DNA of 64,000 nt from Rotaria sp. Silwood1 (GCA_905250075.1 CAJNOP010000087.1:184819-248818), one strand, 5' to 3'; positions 36,937 through 48,972 are shown, counted from the stretch's first letter. Numbers and translations are program-made. The notes: a model not told the origin generated them from the sequence alone.

Positions 36937-39900
36937 GTAAACTTCACTTTCATCAAAAACGAAGATGTCTATCATCTTCTAGGTATCATCTAGAGTTCAA
37001 TAAGTGGTTATTTTAATTATTTTTTTTGTTAAGTTTAAAAATTATGAAAGTTCAAGACTAATATTTTGACTTTCATGAATTTTACCTACAAGCAAGGAAT
37101 TCATTGCTTTGTCTAAGCTGTTTTCAAAAATATTATTAAATTACGTACTCTTTTCATAAATTATTTTAAGAAATAGAAAGTGAAAGTTAATACATTTTTA
37201 AAACTCATCGAATCTTTTCGCATGATAGCTTTCCTTACTACAGTTAGAAAAGGAACTTCTTAAAATGATTTGAGTTTAAAATCATCGAAGAGCCCTAGTT
37301 GAATCTCATAATGTGTTATCCCACTGATGTGTTAAAAAATAAAATTGTAAGAGCTGTAGGAGCTTTAGAGACCCTAAGAATGCTTGAAAATCATAATAGT
37401 TATACAATCATCCAGTGAATCACAGTAAGGCCTTTTAGAGAAATATATTGAATCAGAATTAATATCAGTGTATTTTTACTCTGATACTTATGAGCATCTT
37501 TAGATAAAGTGCACGAAACGTAACTTTTACAGAAACTGGTGTTTTCTGAATGGATATTTACTTTAGAAAAGATAGATAATCTATCAGATTGATGTAACGA
37601 TCATTGGATGCTAAAAAATCCTCAAATTCATGATTGTGGTTATATACAATGAAATTCCCTAACTAAAGAGTGCACAAGGGTGCCACAGTAATAAATTGTA
37701 TGTTTGTGATGAGATTTCAGCATATTTAATCAATATTTATGCTACTTATATACAAATTTTGTGTGTCGAAATGCGTCTATATTGCACTAACCATTTACAT
37801 GGGAGCTTTCATAGCATCCATTTCATTATTAAATAAAAAGATCAGTCGACATAGCGTGTAGATCTTCTTGCACCATTCGCAGTTGTGCAATCTATTGCAT
37901 ATAATGGTTTGCTCTCCATATCCATAAAGTAATGCCTCGTTAGGAGAGAGAGAGACTTTCTGAACTTACTCTCATCTCCAACATAGTTTATTGGGTTCTG
38001 TAAAGTCCATGAGTTTGAAATTTACAATAATCGACCGTCGCCAATCAGTTATGATGTTTAAAGTTGCTTTTTTAAGTGTTTTTATTTTTTCTTATGAGAA
38101 AGTCGAAAATATTTTCCATTAATATTATTTTGTGTTAGAGCACCCTCAGAGAGGTATTGGTAAAAATGAAGATGTTTTGTTTTTTATTCCTCTGGATTAA
38201 TGAATATTTACTTTTTCAAGAGTGGAAAACATATCTTTATCGTCTGTAGATCTTGGTTGAAATAATATTATAAAATAAAATATGAGAGAAAATCTTTCAA
38301 TTTACAGCCGATAATCACTAGATTTTATTGACTTAATCATAGTTCTAAACTGTATTTTATGACGCTTTCAAACTTCCATCTTATTTTACTTCTCTTTGTG
38401 ATTGTTTCTATAACCGATCTATAAATATGTTTTTCAATAATGTAAGAACTACAAATTTATGAGTCTTCATATTCAATAATTCTTTCAACGATAATAAGAA
38501 ACATGAATTTACGCCAATGAGTTGCCATGAAAAGTTTCAACACTATTTTTTTAGTTTTTCTCTTTCAGTCATATTTTGACATATTTTTTTAGCTGATATG
38601 ACATGAAAGTAGTGCAGTTATTTATTGAAATTCGCTTCTACCACGAAAAATATGAGAAAACAGATCTCCTTTAGATAAACTTTGAATGCGTCGTCTAAAA
38701 TTAAAAATGAACAAAACAGTATAACTATTCAAAACTAGAAACAACATCTATGAAAGAGAAAATAAATAATTAACATCTTGTATCTTTTATTATAACTTAT
38801 TACAGTTTTGAGAAAAAAACATGTAGTTATTCGTTTGAATATGAAAAGGCCTTAGTATTCACATAGAATTCTAGTGATGAAAAAGATTTCTTACACATTG
38901 GCAGCTATTCGACTGCTGTTAATGAGGTTTCTTACTCTTTATTTACATAGAGCAATTATGAACTCTGAGAGAATCTGCTTGGCTGATCACTATCAGGTGT
39001 TCAAATTGATAAGAAGGACTATTCATAAAGATATTAGGGCAAAACTACTTTCTTGACCTCATTCGCTCCCAAATATCTATTTCAAAAATCTTTTTTTTTA
39101 CAGTACGCTTCAATAAAGTAAAAAAATTCTGCGCATCTACGTTTATGCTTGATCATTCCATCTCTGACATGAGTGCGCAACAATTAAAACCAAACAAAAA
39201 GAATCTTTGCCACACAGTATTAAACAATATCATCCCATTGCATAGATTTCGAATATTTGTAATTTTAAAATGTCAATCAAACTATGCATACACTTCATTG
39301 ATGCATCATATCATGGCACAAGATGCAGGAGATGATAGCCACGTATACCTAAACATTTGAATTATTCAATCACCTCTAATGTATTCCATTGATATTAGAC
39401 TAGTGAAACCGAGCAATAGTGTAATAGACAATGAGCAGAGTTACTTAGAACTGTCTATAAACATTTCTGATTCCTAAAGACCACTTTACCGTCTTCTAAT
39501 TATAAAGTAGAACCAGATTTTATAATTACTTCTTGGTATTAATGTTTTAAGTAAAGAACGCAAGTTTAACAATAAGATTTCTCACAATCAGTTGTCTTTC
39601 TACTATCAAATAATAGTGGAAAACATCGAATATCTTTTCTTCTTTCTTAGATAAATGTATCGATCAAAGATTTCACTAGAACGAATTCTAATAATAAGTT
39701 GACTAAAATATGATATGATGAGTTACTGGATAAAATCCTCATTGAAAACTTAGGAGTCATAAAAAATTAAAACTTCTGCTTAATTTATTTACAAAATGAC
39801 GACTATAAAAATATTTTTGTTTAAGTACATAAATCATATGTTAATAACATCATTGACTACAGCTAACAGATTGAACAACATATCTATCCAATTCTTCTAC

Positions 39901-41472
39901 AATAGACTTTCCAATTAAAATGATCAATTTGGGCTGATATTTTCGGGTATGAGTACCATAAGAAAAAAGCGCTTCTGTTACGAATGTTAGTATGTTATGT
40001 CAAACTACAGCACATATCCGGCTTATTTATAGTCAATTAAAAGGTCTCAGAAGAATCTTTATCACTTCCTCGCTACAAGAGATACAGAGCTTGCAACTGT
40101 TTCCACTTAGAACGAATATCTGTGAATAGTTCTCGTTCCAACAGAATTTTGAAACTTCCTTCTATGCATTTTTAATGCTTGTTTTAGTACATAGAGCAAC
40201 AAAATAAGTAAACAAAAGTCGCTCCATAGCGCTAAATTTTGCTTTGTTAAAAAAAATTATTAAAATGATTGGTTCGTGCAATAATTTACGCTTATTTGCA
40301 CATTTAAAAAAGAAAACATTAGTTATATTTTCAGCAATGAGGCAGATATTTCAGTTTTTAGATGGAAAACCATTTTCTGAGTAAAATGATAGGTTTTTAG
40401 ATAGGAGTTTTCATTGAAACTCAGAGAGATACATACTAAATCGGCATTGCCACACTAAATGCAGGTGAAGTTTTTGAAAATCTGACACATATGAAGCAAA
40501 TCAGCACTATTTATCGTACTTTTACATTGAATAAGTAAGTTTGTTCAGCATTAATAACATTAAAAAAAAGTTTTCTCAAAGGTAAAAAAATGTAAGAGAA
40601 ATGGAAGCAAAGGGAAACTTCTAAGAAAATAAGACCATATTGTCGAAATCGATTACAAACTCACATCTTCATATTACTTTTTCACAGAAAAACTATATAC
40701 TCATAAAGAGAAAACTTCATGCTTCTACCAATACCAAAACTTAATTTCCATTACTCTTCGAAAAGATGAATTTTCACAGCGATCGCTAACACTAATGCCA
40801 GTTTCTATCTATCGCATATTTGAAATAGTCATCTGATTCCACCAACTAAAACCCAAACTCAATACCTCCACACTAAAAGCGTCAAATGCAAAAATTTTAA
40901 AACTCAAAATGGCAAAAAGAAACAAGCTTGAAAGTTTAAAATCCCGATATCCGACAACATTAGATAACTTATATCTCGAGAGAAGAACTCAAAGTACGAA
41001 TATTTAGTCTAAAGCCCTCGTGTTTGAAATAACTGAAGTACAACATGAAATCATATACACACCATAGCTGAAACGCAGATCATACTACCGGAAAATTAAC
41101 GCACTATCCTTGCCTTCCCTTCTCCTCCCAGTTGTTCATACTCATGGCTTATATTACCTACACTGTCCACTGCCACGTAGCATCCTGCAAAAAAAAGAGT
41201 CAACATCTAGGTATACGACTTTCCTGTTTCTATCACATCCGACAGCAACACAAGTACTGCAATCAATATCTTCGCACATACCATATGTCCCTGTTCATCT
41301 ATCTCATATCCACACTTGCATTTTTTCCACACATACTCATCACGCTAAAACTTTTCGGTAATAAAAACAGATATTGGAGCACAACGTCTAGGTGATGTAT
41401 TCCGAAATACATTGGTGACCTTCACTCTCTCTTTATCTATTCCATGTCATCATTTGTATTTTTTTTACATAG
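36937..41472. other. Long stretch between F-box exon and LRR exons
   Basis: About 4.5 kb, AT-rich, with only short unrelated open frames. No known domain or transposon end was recognised. A decayed LRR unit lies at its right edge (about 41333-41397). It may be one long intron or intergenic DNA. Confidence 0.5.
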
Positions 41473-44066
41473 GCACTCACTACGTTAGATCTTCCCCACA
41501 ATAAAATCGGAGATGTTGGAGCCCAACGTCTAGCTGATGCATTACGAAACAACAGAGTAAACTTCAGTCTCGCTTCATCTATCTCATATCCACATTTATA
41601 TTTTTTTCATACAGACACTCACCACACTAAACCTCTCCGCCAATCGAATCGGTGATATGGGAGCACAACATCTCGCTGATGCATTACGAAATAACACGGT
41701 GGACTTCATTCCCTCTTCATCTATCTCATGTTCACATTTGTTTTTCATATAGACACTCAATATATTAAAACTCTGTAGCAATGAAATCACACATGTCGGA
41801 GCACAATATTTGAGTGATGCATTACGAGAAAATACGGTGACCTTCATTCTCTCTTCATCTGTATCATATTCTCATTTGTGTTTTTCTCACGCAGATACTC
41901 ACTACCCTAGATCTCCACCGCAATAAAATCGGAGCTGTCGGAGCCCAACATCTACGTGATGCACTGCGAAATAACACGGTGACCTTCATTCTTCTTTCAT
42001 GTATTTCATATCTTCTTTTGTGCTTTTTTCACACAGACCCTCCTCACGCTATATCTCTCCGACAATGGGATCGGAGCGGTTGGAGCCCAACATCTAGGTG
42101 ATGCATTACGAAATAACACAGTGAACTTCATTTTCTCTTCATCTGCCTCCTATTCCCATTTGTGTGTTTTCACGCAGACACTCACCACACTAACTCTCTC
42201 CTACAATAAACTCGGAGCCGTCGGAGCCCAACATATAGGAGACGCATTACAAAATAACACGGTGCACTTCATTCTCTGCTCATGTATCTCATATCATCTT
42301 TTGTGTTTTTTTTTCACATAGACACTCACAAGTCTAGACCTCCACGGCAACGAAGTCGGAGTTCTTGGAGCCCAACATCTAGGTGATGCATTACGAAATA
42401 ACACGGTACACTTCATTCTTTTCTCATGTATCTCATATTTCCGTCTGTATTTTTCACATAGACACTCATCACACTAGAATTCTCCAGCAATGAAATCAGA
42501 GATGCCGGAGCACAATATCTAACTGAAGCATTACAAAAAAACAAGGTGACATTTGTCCTCTCTTCATGTATCTCATGTTCCCATTTGTGTTTCCCTACAC
42601 AGACACTCACCACGCTAGATCTCTCCTACAATAAACTAGGAGTTGTCGGAGCCCGACATCTAGCTGATACATTACAAAATACCACGGTGAACTACATTAT
42701 CTCTTTATCTTTCTCATGTTTTCATTTATGTTTTTTACACAGACACTCATCACGCTAAAACTATCGAGAAATGAAATCAGAGATGTCGGAGCACAATATC
42801 TGAGTGAAGCATTACAAAAAAACATGGTGATTTTCATTCTCTCTTCATTTATATATTATCTCCGTTTGTGTTTATGTGCACAGACACTCACGACGTTAGA
42901 TCTCTACGACAATGAAATCGGACCTGTCGGAGCACAGCATCTTAGTGATGCATTAAGAAATAATACGGTGAACTTCATTCTCTCTTCGTTTATGTCATAT
43001 TCCAATTTGTTTTTTCATATAGACACTCAACACACTAAATCTCTTCGCCAATCGAATTGAAGCTGTTGGAACACAACATCTCGCTGATGTATTACGAATG
43101 AACACGGTGAATTTCATTGTGTCTTCACCTATCCCATGTTCCCATTTGTGTTTCTCTACACAGACACTGACCACACTAGAACTCTCCAACAATAGTATCG
43201 GATGTGTCGGAACGCAATATCTCAGTGATGCATTACGATATAACACGGTGAACTTCATTCTCTCTTTATCTCTCTCATGTTCCCATTTGCATTTTTCACA
43301 CAGACACTTACCACACTGGAACTCTCCCGCAATAGAATCGGCGATGTTGGAACACAACATCTAGCTGATGGATTACGAAATAACATGGTGACCTTCTTTC
43401 TATCTTCATTTATCTCATATCAGCATTGATGTTTTTTCTCGTAGACACTCACCACAATAAATATCTTCCTCAATCGTATCGGAGATGTCGGAGCACAATG
43501 TTTGAGTGATGCATTACGAGAAAACAAGGTGACCTTCATTCTCTCTTTATCTATCCCATATTCCCATTTGTGTTTCTCTGCACAGACACTCACCAAGGTA
43601 GATCTCTCCTACAATGAAATCGGAGATGTCGGAGCGCAACATCTAGGTGACGCATTACGATATAACACGGTGATCTTTATTCTCTCTTCGTCTGTCTCAT
43701 ATTCCTATTTATTTTTCACATAGACGCTCATTGCGCTACATCTCGCCCAGAATCGAATTGGAGATGTGGGAGCACAACATCTTAGTGATGCATTACGAAA
43801 TAACAAGGTGACATTCGTCTTCTTTTCATCTTTCTCATATCTTCATTTGCGTTGTTTTCACTCAGATACTCACTACGCTACATCTAGGCGGGAACCGAAT
43901 TGGAGATGTGGGGGCACAACATCTAAGTGGTGCATTAGGAGAAAACATGGTGACTATTATTCTCTCTTCATCGTTGTCATATTTCCGTATCTGTTTTTTT
44001 TTTCACACAGACACTCACCACACTAACACTCTCTGGCAAAAGAATTGGAAAAAATCTTATAGATCG
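41333..44066 (+). repeat. Tandem array of about 140 bp exon-plus-intron units
   Basis: Each unit consists of an 84 bp LRR exon and a 54-61 bp intron, period about 138-145 bp, roughly 20 units including a degenerate first unit and a divergent last one. Intron sequences resemble each other (TTCATTCTCTCTTCATCTAT core, then TTTGTGTTTTT and CACACAG). The array therefore grew by duplication of genomic DNA, not by exon shuffling with unrelated introns. Confidence 0.9.
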
Positions 44067-44133
44067 TATTCGAGAAATGGTGAACCGAAATAACGATGGA
44101 AAATTGAGAAGTTTGAGTTCAAGCATTTTTTAA
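41473..44133 (+). CDS. RNI-type leucine-rich repeat protein, at least 19 exons
   Basis: Eighteen successive exons of exactly 84 bp, each encoding one 28-residue RNI/NLRC3-like LRR of the form TLTTLDLSYNKLGVVGARHL followed by ADALQNNT, then a last exon (44011-44133) ending KLRSLSSSIF and a stop. Exon starts are 41473, 41615, 41753, 41895, 42037, 42178, 42322, 42462, 42603, 42743, 42884, 43023, 43164, 43304, 43445, 43586, 43724, 43866 and 44011. Every exon is phase 0. Introns are 54-61 bp, begin GT(G/A) and end (C/T)AG, and are themselves alike. The joined frame is 545 codons including the stop. Such repeats form curved solenoids that bind protein partners, as in ribonuclease inhibitor, NLR or FBXL proteins. 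No start codon is seen in the array itself; the F-box exon upstream is a candidate. Confidence 0.85.
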
Positions 44134-45152
44134 TGAAGAACTAAAATGGTGTGTTGAATGTTGTTCAATAATATGTTTGCTGTTTGTTGCTATTTTTTTT
44201 TGCATGGAACAGTATAAAGCTTTGATTTTCAATGTATTTGAACTGGTGATGATCATGTTGTTGTTTCACGTGTAAACTTATTGAAGATGAACGGAGTGCG
44301 TTGTGATTGTGCTGGATTATTTTCTGTGAGTAGTCGTACGAGTGTGAACGTTGTTATCGAAACCATAATGATGGGAAGTCGAAGATTCGAGATGGGTGGG
44401 ATACTGGTTTGTTTTTAGAGATGGTTTCTTCATGATTCTTAGAAAGGTTCTGGTATAAATATCGGGGATTCACGTTCTGATTAATAATTATTCAAATGCG
44501 AAATGATGAAGAAGTGAGAAAACTGTCGTGTTTGTAGGATTATGCTTTTTTTAATGATTAGTATTTGTAAAAATTCGGTAAAGATATTTATGAAAAATTG
44601 GACCTATTTCGATATGGTGATTTGATATATAAGAGTATGTTATTGCAATTGATACCTTCAGCATTAGAATAGGTTACAAAAAAGCAAATGGTGTAAATGT
44701 CACATGATGCTGATTTAAGTTGAGTCCATTTTTCGGGTATATTTTGGCAGTTACGAAAATGAATGTGATATGAGCTTGTGAATGGAAACGCTTAGCGCTG
44801 TTGATCTAAAACTATTTTGGTTATGATGGATTAGGAAAAGAGAAAAATGGACGATTCACAAATATTATTGTGTGAATAGGTTTAATATATATTCAAGAGG
44901 TTTTCGTATGCGTCTTTGGCTTAAATAGAGACGAGACTATTTATATGTAAGTGGGTTTCGTATGCGGAATCATAACTGTGTTGATAGATGTTTAGGGAGT
45001 AGTATTGTGAATCGAAAGATTATCGATAATAGAAACTTATAAATGAAAACAGATTTCCTTTTTGTTATAATGATGAACTCGACCAAGTGATACGCAGAAT
45101 TTCAGATGCATGTTGAAAGATGGTTTGTCTTTTTTTTTTGGCAGCGTTGTTG
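44134..45152. other. Downstream region of the LRR gene, no gene seen
   Basis: About 1 kb with no frame of recognisable coding character. It becomes G-rich only at the telomere-like foldback that follows. Confidence 0.55.
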
Positions 45153-45254
45153 GAGGATGTGGGTGTGGTTTGGGTGGGTGGGTATGCCTGTGAGAATGTG
45201 AAGAGAGAATCAATATCGCACATCGACATCCACATTCACACCTAATCCACACGC
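45153..45254. repeat. Telomere-like GGGTGT/ACACCC foldback, copy 5
   Basis: GGATGTGGGTGTGGTTTGGG and GTGGGTGGGT are followed by a spacer of about 45 bp and CATCGACATCCACATTCACACC with TAATCCACACG. The arms are degenerate but clearly inverted in composition. Confidence 0.65.
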
Positions 45255-45779
45255 AACTCAGATTTTGTTGATTCATAGGATTTACCTAGATTAAAAATAA
45301 TAGAATTTTCTGCTCGGTTATTTTTTTCAAAACCCTCAGTCTTTCGTAGAAGGTGCGGGAATGAATCAGTCGTCTCTCTTCACTCATCCACACCATTTTA
45401 GTATCATATACCATAAGATATTAAGATCTATTCTTGATCAAATGATGTATTCTATAAACGTTTTTTTCACGTATGTCAATGTCAATGTTAATGCTTCCGC
45501 TGTCTTCCTTAGTAAAGAAATCATCCTGTATGTGTATTTTAGTCTTTATTCTCAAGCATGTCTTTGTTGATTTAAATACAAAAATTATTATACTTTCCAT
45601 TTCTCACATTTTTGAATAAAACTTTTCTTTATTTGACAAGAAAAACTTTTCTTACTTCTTTTGGTCTCATAATCAAATGAATAGAATTATGACTTAAAAT
45701 GAGTAGATACATATATGTAATTTCTCTCATGATAAATTCTACTATATAAATTACTCATTTTGTTTTTAGTATAGGTTTA

Positions 45780-45832
45780 GGGGTGTGGGTGTGGGTGTAA
45801 GTGAAAAGAATACTCACACCACACCCACACCC
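45780..45832. repeat. Telomere-like GGGTGT/ACACCC foldback, copy 6
   Basis: The cleanest copy: GGGGTGTGGGTGTGGGTGTA, a spacer of about 14 bp, then CTCACACCACACCCACACCC. The arms pair almost perfectly. A truncated coding fragment starts directly after it. Confidence 0.85.
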
Positions 45833-46260
45833 AATTGATTTGCTTAAAAAATGGGAAAGAAATACAACCTTTGTCTATAATAATGATACCGAACATGGTC
45901 TTTTATGTTTAAAGATTGTAATATTATATTTCAAACAAGATTGGGATTTATATTCTGTACAACATTATTATTATCGAGTAACAAATCATTTACAATGGAT
46001 TGGAGAAAATAAACCATTTTCATACTAATGAAAATTCACTTATTAATTCATTACTCTGTATTCGTGATCTAATTAGTGAACCTACTTGTCGTATTAAAGA
46101 TTTATATTTGATTATGGATCAAATGCAAGCAATAATGGTTTTGTATTGACAGGATACATCAATCATTGAAGATAATTCAAATGAAGAGACAGAGACAACT
46201 AACGAAAGTAAATGTGAAACAGTTTCTCTGAATGATGCATGTTTAGGTTCTGAATTTTAA
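45833..46260 (+). pseudogene. Unidentified gene fragment abutting a telomere-like foldback
   Basis: A stretch with coding character begins at the foldback boundary: IDLLKKWERNTTFVYNN, then DWDLYSVQHYYYRVTNHLQW up to a stop at about 46026-46028. A shifted frame continues with LLCIRDLISEPTCRIKDLYL and MDQMQAIMVLY, then an acidic Ser/Thr/Glu-rich piece after a possible AG splice site at about 46152. There are stops between parts and no start codon. I do not recognise the family. The abrupt 5' end next to the C-rich arm suggests truncation at that point. Confidence 0.4.
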
Positions 46261-46628
46261 TAAAGTTTCAAACGTCTTCTTTCAGTTTGCGATTAAAAAG
46301 TCGACCAACATCAAACATTTTCAGTGACTGCTTTCTCAACACTCTTACATATTCAGAAATTTGAAAACATTGAAAAACCTACTGAAAGCACGTTTCTCGG
46401 TTATCTCTTGGCGAAATTCATGTATCTTATATAGTATCGAGAACATTCGAACGATCATTTTACGAGAATATTTTATCGAATACGTCCCTTGACAAAATAA
46501 AACGTAGAAAATATGAATTAGGGATTTACAAATTATGGCCTTCTCGTTATAAAAATAATGTCAAATTAGATCACTTGCCAAAAATGAACTTCTGTTTCAT
46601 ACTTTTTTCTTCTAGTGATTATCAGGAA

Positions 46629-46681
46629 TGGGTGCGGGTGTATCTATCCTTAACAGAAACGACACTCACAACCATACCCTA
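46629..46681. repeat. Telomere-like GGGTGT/ACACCC foldback, copy 7
   Basis: ATGGGTGCGGGTGTA, a spacer of about 20 bp, then GACACTCACAACCATACCCTA. Short and diverged. Confidence 0.5.
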
Positions 46682-47807
46682 CAATTCCTCACTTGAAAAT
46701 GTCGAGCTAACAAAGACACGCACGGTTTTTGACCGAACTTCTGGAAGTTCTTGATATCACCCGCATAACACATCCATGTGATAGGACGGTTCCATGCTTG
46801 TACGAAAAACAATAGTTAGGGTAGATTTTGTTTACAATAATGGATTGATTAAATATGTCTGTCAAATCACAATTTAAACATTGACATTTTACTTGCGTTT
46901 ACCTTGGAGACACCTCAAACAAGATGGATGATTTACATGACGTGAGAACCATTCAAAGAGAACGCACAACGAATGAAAGCGTGCCAGATGTCGACGTAGG
47001 CATACACAATTTAAATAATTGAATACTAAGGATTTTGTTCGAAAGCGAAATGGGTATGTGCAAATAACATGAACTGTCCTTTATTCATATTGATTTAAAA
47101 TAGTTGGCAATCAAATGAATATTAAGAGATGGGATACAATAATTCAATATGGAATATGTAAACAAACGATTGCATGAGTAATCCACCAGTCATATTCATG
47201 AATTTCGTATTAGTTTCACAAGAATTTTTTTATGATGTAGCGATATCTCGAAAGATTAAAATTTCGAATTTTAAAATTTCGAATTTTAAAAATTCCAAAA
47301 CAAATGCTTGGGATCCAAAATGTAATTGACAACATTAAGCTCATTGTCACAATCAACACCACTTTCATCTTTAGTAGATATGTTAAGAAAAAAAAAAGAT
47401 CTTTCAACATCAAATTGTTTTGAAAAAAAGGAAAATGGGCATCTCATTGAAAAATTGAAAATACAAATTTGAAAAAGAATCACCATTTAACATTTAATGT
47501 GTAAAAAATGAATCACCTGCAAAGTTTCTCAACTATAGTGATTGCCATTTTCAATAGGCTTTGCCTCTTTTTTTTTACATCGATAAAATATGTTACTCAT
47601 AAGACATTAGCTTAAAGATTCTTTTTAGTCGATCGGAGCTTGCCAAGACAAACTAGATTTCAATTTAGAACATTCTCAAACTCTACAACTTTCTAGATTT
47701 TACTAGACTTCAATTAAAGTTGAGCATAATATAAATTTTGTTTTAAATAAATGTTACATATTTTTTCGTTGTTTCTGATGACAAAAGGACTCCTCATGAG
47801 GACCAAT
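46682..47807. other. Intergenic stretch, no gene seen
   Basis: AT-rich, with a short tandem TTTCGAATTTTAAAA repeat at about 47252-47296 and nothing else recognisable. Confidence 0.55.
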
Positions 47808-47836
47808 CAAGGGGGGAAAAGCGGGTTCCGTCTATC

Positions 47837-47971
47837 TCTGATACAGTCAGGATACACAGGATACGGAGGATACGATGAGGATACAGAGGATACGATCGGG
47901 ATACAGAGAATACGATCGGGATACAGAGGATACATCGGGGATACACAGGATACAAGGAGGATACACAGGAA
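47837..47971 (+). repeat. GGATACANNN decanucleotide minisatellite, left array
   Basis: About 12-13 tandem units near 10 bp long, for example AGGATACACAGGATACGGAG. Inverted copies (GTATCC) occur in the right half of the same element. Confidence 0.85.
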
Positions 47972-48179
47972 ATAATCTGACATATTGAAGAAAATATAAA
48001 ATATGTACGATCTATTCAGTGAGAATACTGACTACTCAATTCTAACAAATAAATGTTATCGATTATGAAGAGTTTGACATGTACTTCGTCAAATATTTGG
48101 ATATTGAGTATATCATTTTATGTTGTGTAATTATTTACACTCAGAAAAATAACAATATTAATTAGTTAGTGTCTAACGA

Positions 48180-48550
48180 AACCCGCTATGGCTGAATCGT
48201 TAAGATGATTGACACATACCCATAAAGTACTGTGTTCAAACCTCGGCCCTGTCAGTCATAGAATGATCTTGGACAAGTCAATAACGACTGCATTGTCTCG
48301 GATCACCCATCCGATAACAAACTGACTACGCGTTGACATAAACTAAAAAAGCTCTTGTGGCTAGTATGTGGTTAGTCAGTATGTACGGGGAGCTTTAGTA
48401 ATTAAGCGAGGAAAACTCTGAGTCAGGCCGGCCTTCTGTCCAGAGCTACATTTAGTAATAGATTTAGAAAAAATATCGGGCTTTCGAAACAGTATTCGGA
48501 CAGAACCCTATATCGCAAGGTAGCCGAAAGGTGGGGTATTCTTCTTCTTC
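48180..48550 (+). mobile_element. tRNA-derived SINE with 13 bp target duplication
   Basis: 371 bp insertion flanked by the perfect repeat TAGTGTCTAACGA (48167-48179 and 48551-48563). The 5' part has pol III promoter elements: an A-box-like TGGCTGAATCGTTAAG at 48189 and a B-box-like GTTCAAACC at 48234-48242. The 3' end is a short CTT repeat (CTTCTTCTTC). The body is less AT-rich than its surroundings. The target duplication shows it inserted by target-primed reverse transcription, using a LINE elsewhere. Confidence 0.85.
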
Positions 48551-48696
48551 TAGTGTCTAACGATTCTACCCATTGAGCGCTCTCTTAATAGGCGCAAAAT
48601 CGTCGACTGAGTCAAATGTTATAGCACAAAAAGCCGTAGTTCCTGCTTATCGTCTTCAGTATATTCCACGCCATCATTTTTCATCAAGAAGAAAAA

Positions 48697-48940
48697 GCGG
48701 ATCATGGTATTCTTGGTATCCTTTTCATTTCCTTCGTATTTCTATCATATTCTCTGTAATCCATTATATCCTTCGTATTTTCATTATACCCTACGTATCC
48801 CCATTGTATCCTCCGTATCCTCGCGGTATCCTAATCGTATCTCGAATATGAGGGATCCTCGTATCCGCGATACGATCAGGATACACAGGATACAATGGGG
48901 ATACGGAGGATACGACGGTGATACAGAGGATACCGGGATA
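48697..48940 (-). repeat. GTATCC/GGATAC minisatellite, right arrays
   Basis: From 48697 to about 48845 the units read GTATCC (inverted relative to the left array). From about 48850 to 48940 they switch back to GGATAC orientation, so this segment is itself a foldback. Confidence 0.75.
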
Positions 48941-48972
48941 CCACAATCCGCCTTTTCCTCCTTGGGATCAAT

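Larger units (their letters stand above)
47808..48964. mobile_element. Non-autonomous hAT element with GATAC minisatellite arms and a nested SINE
   Basis: The ends are CAAGGGGGGAAAAGCGG and CCGCCTTTTCCTCCTTG, flanked by GGACCAAT (47800-47807) and GGATCAAT (48965-48972), an 8 bp duplication with one mismatch typical of hAT. The termini match those of the element at 27916-28335. Inside, a 10 bp-period GGATACANNG array (47837-47971) and its inverted and direct counterparts (48697-48940) form long imperfect arms. A SINE with its own target duplication is inserted between them at 48180-48550. No transposase is encoded. Confidence 0.85.

Noticed and set aside
41110..41395. Overlapping open frames at the left edge of the LRR array
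   Set aside because: They run across a degenerate repeat unit and presumed intron sequence and do not encode a consistent LRR.
42995..43360. Long minus-strand open frames over the LRR array
   Set aside because: They are complements of the repetitive LRR exons and introns with the same period and have no independent coding signal.
41473..44010. Regular about 140 bp periodicity considered as a CRISPR array or satellite
   Set aside because: Units encode in-phase LRRs with splice sites; repeats are not 20-40 bp with unique spacers, and the genome is clearly eukaryotic.
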